7,840 bases of DNA from an uncultured Lachnospiraceae bacterium (lineage in GTDB: Bacteria > Bacillota > Clostridia > Lachnospirales > Lachnospiraceae): positions 1-7,840 of the forward strand of contig CAMWUU010000154.1 of assembly GCA_947177515.1 (NCBI GenBank). Reading direction: 5' to 3'. A model generated the notes under the pieces. It did not search any database and had not been told where the DNA came from. It saw only the letters and a program-made list of their open reading frames with translations. The position numbers and the translations under genes are program-made. Of this stretch, positions 6,597 through 7,840 are shown one piece after another; the stretch's first letter is position 1; every line of letters begins with the position of its first letter.

Positions 6597-6752
6597 ACTC
6601 TCAATATAGTAACTTCTGTTGTCAAATGCCCATTTAGCGTTTTGATTCCATGTACCTTGTATCTTTTATGCGTAGAAGACAAACCTCGTTTTTGTGTCAT
6701 ATTTTTCAGCACAACCATCGACATACGGTTATCATTATTCTTGTATAAATAG
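6597..6752 (-). promoter_or_regulatory. Long 5' leader of the transporter operon
   Basis: The predicted transcription start near 6746 leaves about 150 nt before the mini-ORF ribosome site. I see no known riboswitch consensus or terminator hairpin in it. A perfect TTGACA (6625-6620) lies inside, but its nearest -10-like TATATT (6608-6603) is only 11 nt away, too close for sigma-A. A frame from an ATG near 6708 is open across the leader but has no ribosome site. Confidence 0.3.
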
Positions 6753-6781
6753 ATTATAGCAGAAAATATATGTTATGGCAA
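6753..6781 (-). promoter_or_regulatory. Sigma-A promoter of the transporter operon
   Basis: On the minus strand TTGCCA (6781-6776) and a perfect TATAAT (6758-6753) are separated by 17 nt. It points toward the mini-ORF, the adaptor-like gene, both permeases and the lipoprotein. The gaps in this block are short, apart from the 106-nt gap after the mini-ORF, so this promoter can plausibly drive all of it to 2328. Confidence 0.65.
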
Positions 6782-7001
6782 CCTTCAATTTTGCAGACTA
6801 AACCCATTAGGGATTAAGCAATATACAAATAAAGCTGCAATAATGAAATCATTTATGTTTTTATTCCCCTAAAAAAATTCAAACATGGAAAAAGACTGCA
6901 CACTGAGAAATCGGGCGGACACAAATCAGCATTTTTTCCACATAACCATTTTCTTGACGGTATCGCCAGTTCCGTCTGGATTGTGTTTTTCCTTGTATCA
7001 A
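6782..7001. other. AT-rich intergenic stretch without recognisable gene
   Basis: This lies between the operon promoter and the recombinase-like remnant. Open frames on both strands are short, lack ribosome sites and match nothing I recognise. No tRNA, CRISPR or strong terminator is visible. Confidence 0.4.
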
Positions 7002-7123
7002 TTAATCAGTATACATTTCTGTATAACATCGGATATTGGCGAAGCTGTTTTGCTTTATATAGCTTTCAAGGATACGTTTCTGAGAACTCATATGTAAAGG
7101 GTGGTTTCTTTCACCAAATACAT
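7002..7123 (-). pseudogene. Probable remnant of a serine recombinase N-terminus
   Basis: On the minus strand one frame reads MYLVKETTLYI and stops (7123-7088). The overlapping frame from 7091 reads MSSQKRILESYIKQNSFANI then RCYTEMYTD before a stop at 7004-7002. The second part closely follows the start of large serine recombinases of transposons and integrative elements, where 'SNQKRILEDYAKKNGFTNIRHYxDDG' is typical. The first part could be the preceding strand ('ITALYxRLS'), with the region between the two deleted. Only about 40 residues remain of a protein of over 500, and the catalytic serine region cannot be identified. The assignment rests on recalled family patterns and is moderate at best. 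Confidence 0.35.
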
Positions 7124-7270
7124 GTGACTGGAGCTACCCCAACAATCAGAAACTACGGTTTTTCGGCAACACCGGGAACCACAGTTTCGAGTCTTTGTGG
7201 GAACAAGGACATTGCTTGCCAAGTAGGTGAAGACCCTGCAATGGGGGTTGAACTCTGGCCGGCTTTGTGC
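7101..7270. other. GC-rich island of unknown nature
   Basis: These 170 bases are 50% G+C (85 of 170, counted), while the flanking DNA is clearly AT-rich. The rightward frame 6983-7288 is open through it for 101 codons but has no ribosome site and no recognised match. Short stems are present: CATTGC/GCAATG (about 7210-7215 with 7238-7243) and CCACA/TGTGG (about 7179-7200). A mobile-element end or a structured RNA is possible; I cannot identify it. Confidence 0.3.
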
Positions 7271-7280
7271 TATACTTTAA

Positions 7281-7709
7281 ATGCCTGATAAATCAAAAGA
7301 ATATAAGGATGATTTATATAAAAGAATACTTAATGATGAATGAACCTCCCCATATGTTAAGGCGCTATGTCATAATGATTTAGGCTGTAATCATATCATA
7401 ATTCAAAATAACAAAGCTGTTGGTATAATTGATTTTGGAGATGTTGCTATTACTGACAGAGATAAGGATTTTGTATATTTTCTTGAGGATAGCAGTGAGG
7501 AAATTGGCAGAGGATTTGGAATAAAAGTCTAGGAATATTATAATCATCCAAATAAAGATATACCAATATTAAAAGCAGATTTGAAGGATGAGTATTACCC
7601 TATTGAACAAATTTTAGGGGGACAAGCAATGAGATTAGACGATATATAACAGAGGATTAAACTAAATAATAAATATTTAAATTCACATTTAATACATAAA
7701 AACCATTGA
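7281..7709 (+). pseudogene. Decayed APH(2'')-like aminoglycoside phosphotransferase, C-terminal half
   Basis: One reading frame from 7281 to the TGA at 7707 keeps a clear phosphotransferase C-terminal half but carries three premature stops: TGA (7341), TAG (7530) and TAA (7647). It contains the catalytic loop CHNDL (codons 30-34, catalytic Asp at 33) and the magnesium-binding IDFGD (50-54). Then come DFVYFLEDSSEEIG and KDEYYPIEQILGG, all in the order and spacing of APH(2'') enzymes, which phosphorylate the 2''-hydroxyl of gentamicin-type drugs. Full enzymes have about 300 residues, so the N-terminal nucleotide-binding half is missing; an in-frame TAA directly precedes 7281. No promoter or ribosome site fits. 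The clean frame with only stop substitutions suggests fairly recent decay. A related choline-kinase-like enzyme is a less likely reading. Confidence 0.75.
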
Positions 7710-7713
7710 TAAA

Positions 7714-7743
7714 TTGCACAAATATTAAATATTTTCATATAAG
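7714..7743 (+). promoter_or_regulatory. Promoter with operator-like inverted repeat, for the gene at 7822
   Basis: TTGCAC (7714-7719) and TATAAG (7738-7743) are separated by 18 nt. The spacer holds a perfect 7-bp inverted repeat, AAATATT-A-AATATTT (7720-7734), starting immediately after the -35 box. A protein bound there would block the polymerase. The DNA is very AT-rich, so chance is possible. Confidence 0.4.
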
Positions 7744-7770
7744 AAAATTAACAATTAGATTTTATCATCC

Positions 7771-7798
7771 AGGGAGCTTGGAAATTTTCCGACTCCTT
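7771..7798 (+). promoter_or_regulatory. Imperfect 14-bp hairpin in the leader of the rightward gene
   Basis: AGGGAGCTTGGAAA (7771-7784) pairs with TTTTCCGACTCCTT (7785-7798), with two mismatches and some G-T pairs. It lies 8 nt before the AAAGGAG ribosome site. It may be an attenuator, an operator or the terminal repeat of a mobile element. Confidence 0.35.
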
Positions 7799-7821
7799 GA
7801 TTTTAGAAAGGAGATATTTTT

Positions 7822-7840
7822 ATGGCAATGCGCAGTGTCC
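7822..7840 (+). CDS. Start of a rightward gene, six codons visible
   Basis: The ATG at 7822 follows AAAGGAG (7807-7813) at 8-nt spacing, and the visible residues are MAMRSV. The start signal is strong, so a real gene very probably begins here and leaves the window. Some serine recombinases of integrative elements begin in a similar way (MA-x-R-x-V), which would fit the mobile-element debris upstream, but six residues cannot decide this. Confidence 0.55.

Noticed and set aside
6603..6625. TTGACA followed by TATATT on the minus strand as a second operon promoter
   Set aside because: The spacer is only 11 nt, far below the 16-18 nt needed by sigma-A.
6549..6708. Leftward frame of about 53 codons across the operon leader (begins MSMVVLKNMT)
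   Set aside because: No ribosome site, and it overlaps the much better started mini-ORF in another frame.
6983..7288. 101-codon rightward open frame through the GC-rich island
   Set aside because: It has no ribosome site, no recognised motif, and overlaps the more convincing recombinase-like frames on the other strand. Not called as a gene.
1..7840. CRISPR arrays, tRNA or rRNA genes, complete insertion sequences
   Set aside because: No regularly spaced repeats, no tRNA-like cloverleaf, no rRNA stretch and no intact transposase were seen on either strand.

Overview
The window looks like chromosome or accessory DNA from a low-GC Gram-positive bacterium, most likely a gut clostridium of the Lachnospiraceae type. 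The reasons are AT-rich DNA, strong AGGAGG-type ribosome sites, sigma-A style promoters with 17-18 nt spacers, a lipobox lipoprotein and the protein families present. The species assignment is inference.

Layout. Positions 1-55 hold the start of an AraC-type regulator read leftward. Positions 56-401 are a divergent control region with a promoter for each side and a 12-bp palindrome. Positions 402-1047 carry a small NTF2/SnoaL-like protein overlapping a short membrane protein. Positions 1070-2230 are a patchwork of broken genes: an immunity-like protein with a one-base frameshift, a membrane-protein fragment cut at both ends, and a response regulator that has lost both its phosphoacceptor segment and its DNA-binding domain.

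Positions 2328-6582 are the one intact block, a leftward operon. A clear promoter (6753-6781) leads through a 25-codon mini-ORF to a small membrane-anchored protein, two sugar-type ABC permeases (1-nt overlap) and a large lipoprotein that joins a propeller-like N-terminal half to a solute-binding-protein-like C-terminal half. No ABC ATPase is present in the window, so the transporter either borrows a shared ATPase or does something other than classical import. The truncated response regulator lies just downstream of the operon, behind two inverted repeats.

Positions 6782-7840 are accessory debris: a probable serine-recombinase N-terminal remnant, a 50% GC island that I cannot explain, an APH(2'')-like aminoglycoside phosphotransferase relic with three in-frame stops, and finally a promoter, a hairpin and the first six codons of a rightward gene. 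The density of truncated and frameshifted genes on both sides of the intact operon suggests a site of repeated insertion and deletion.
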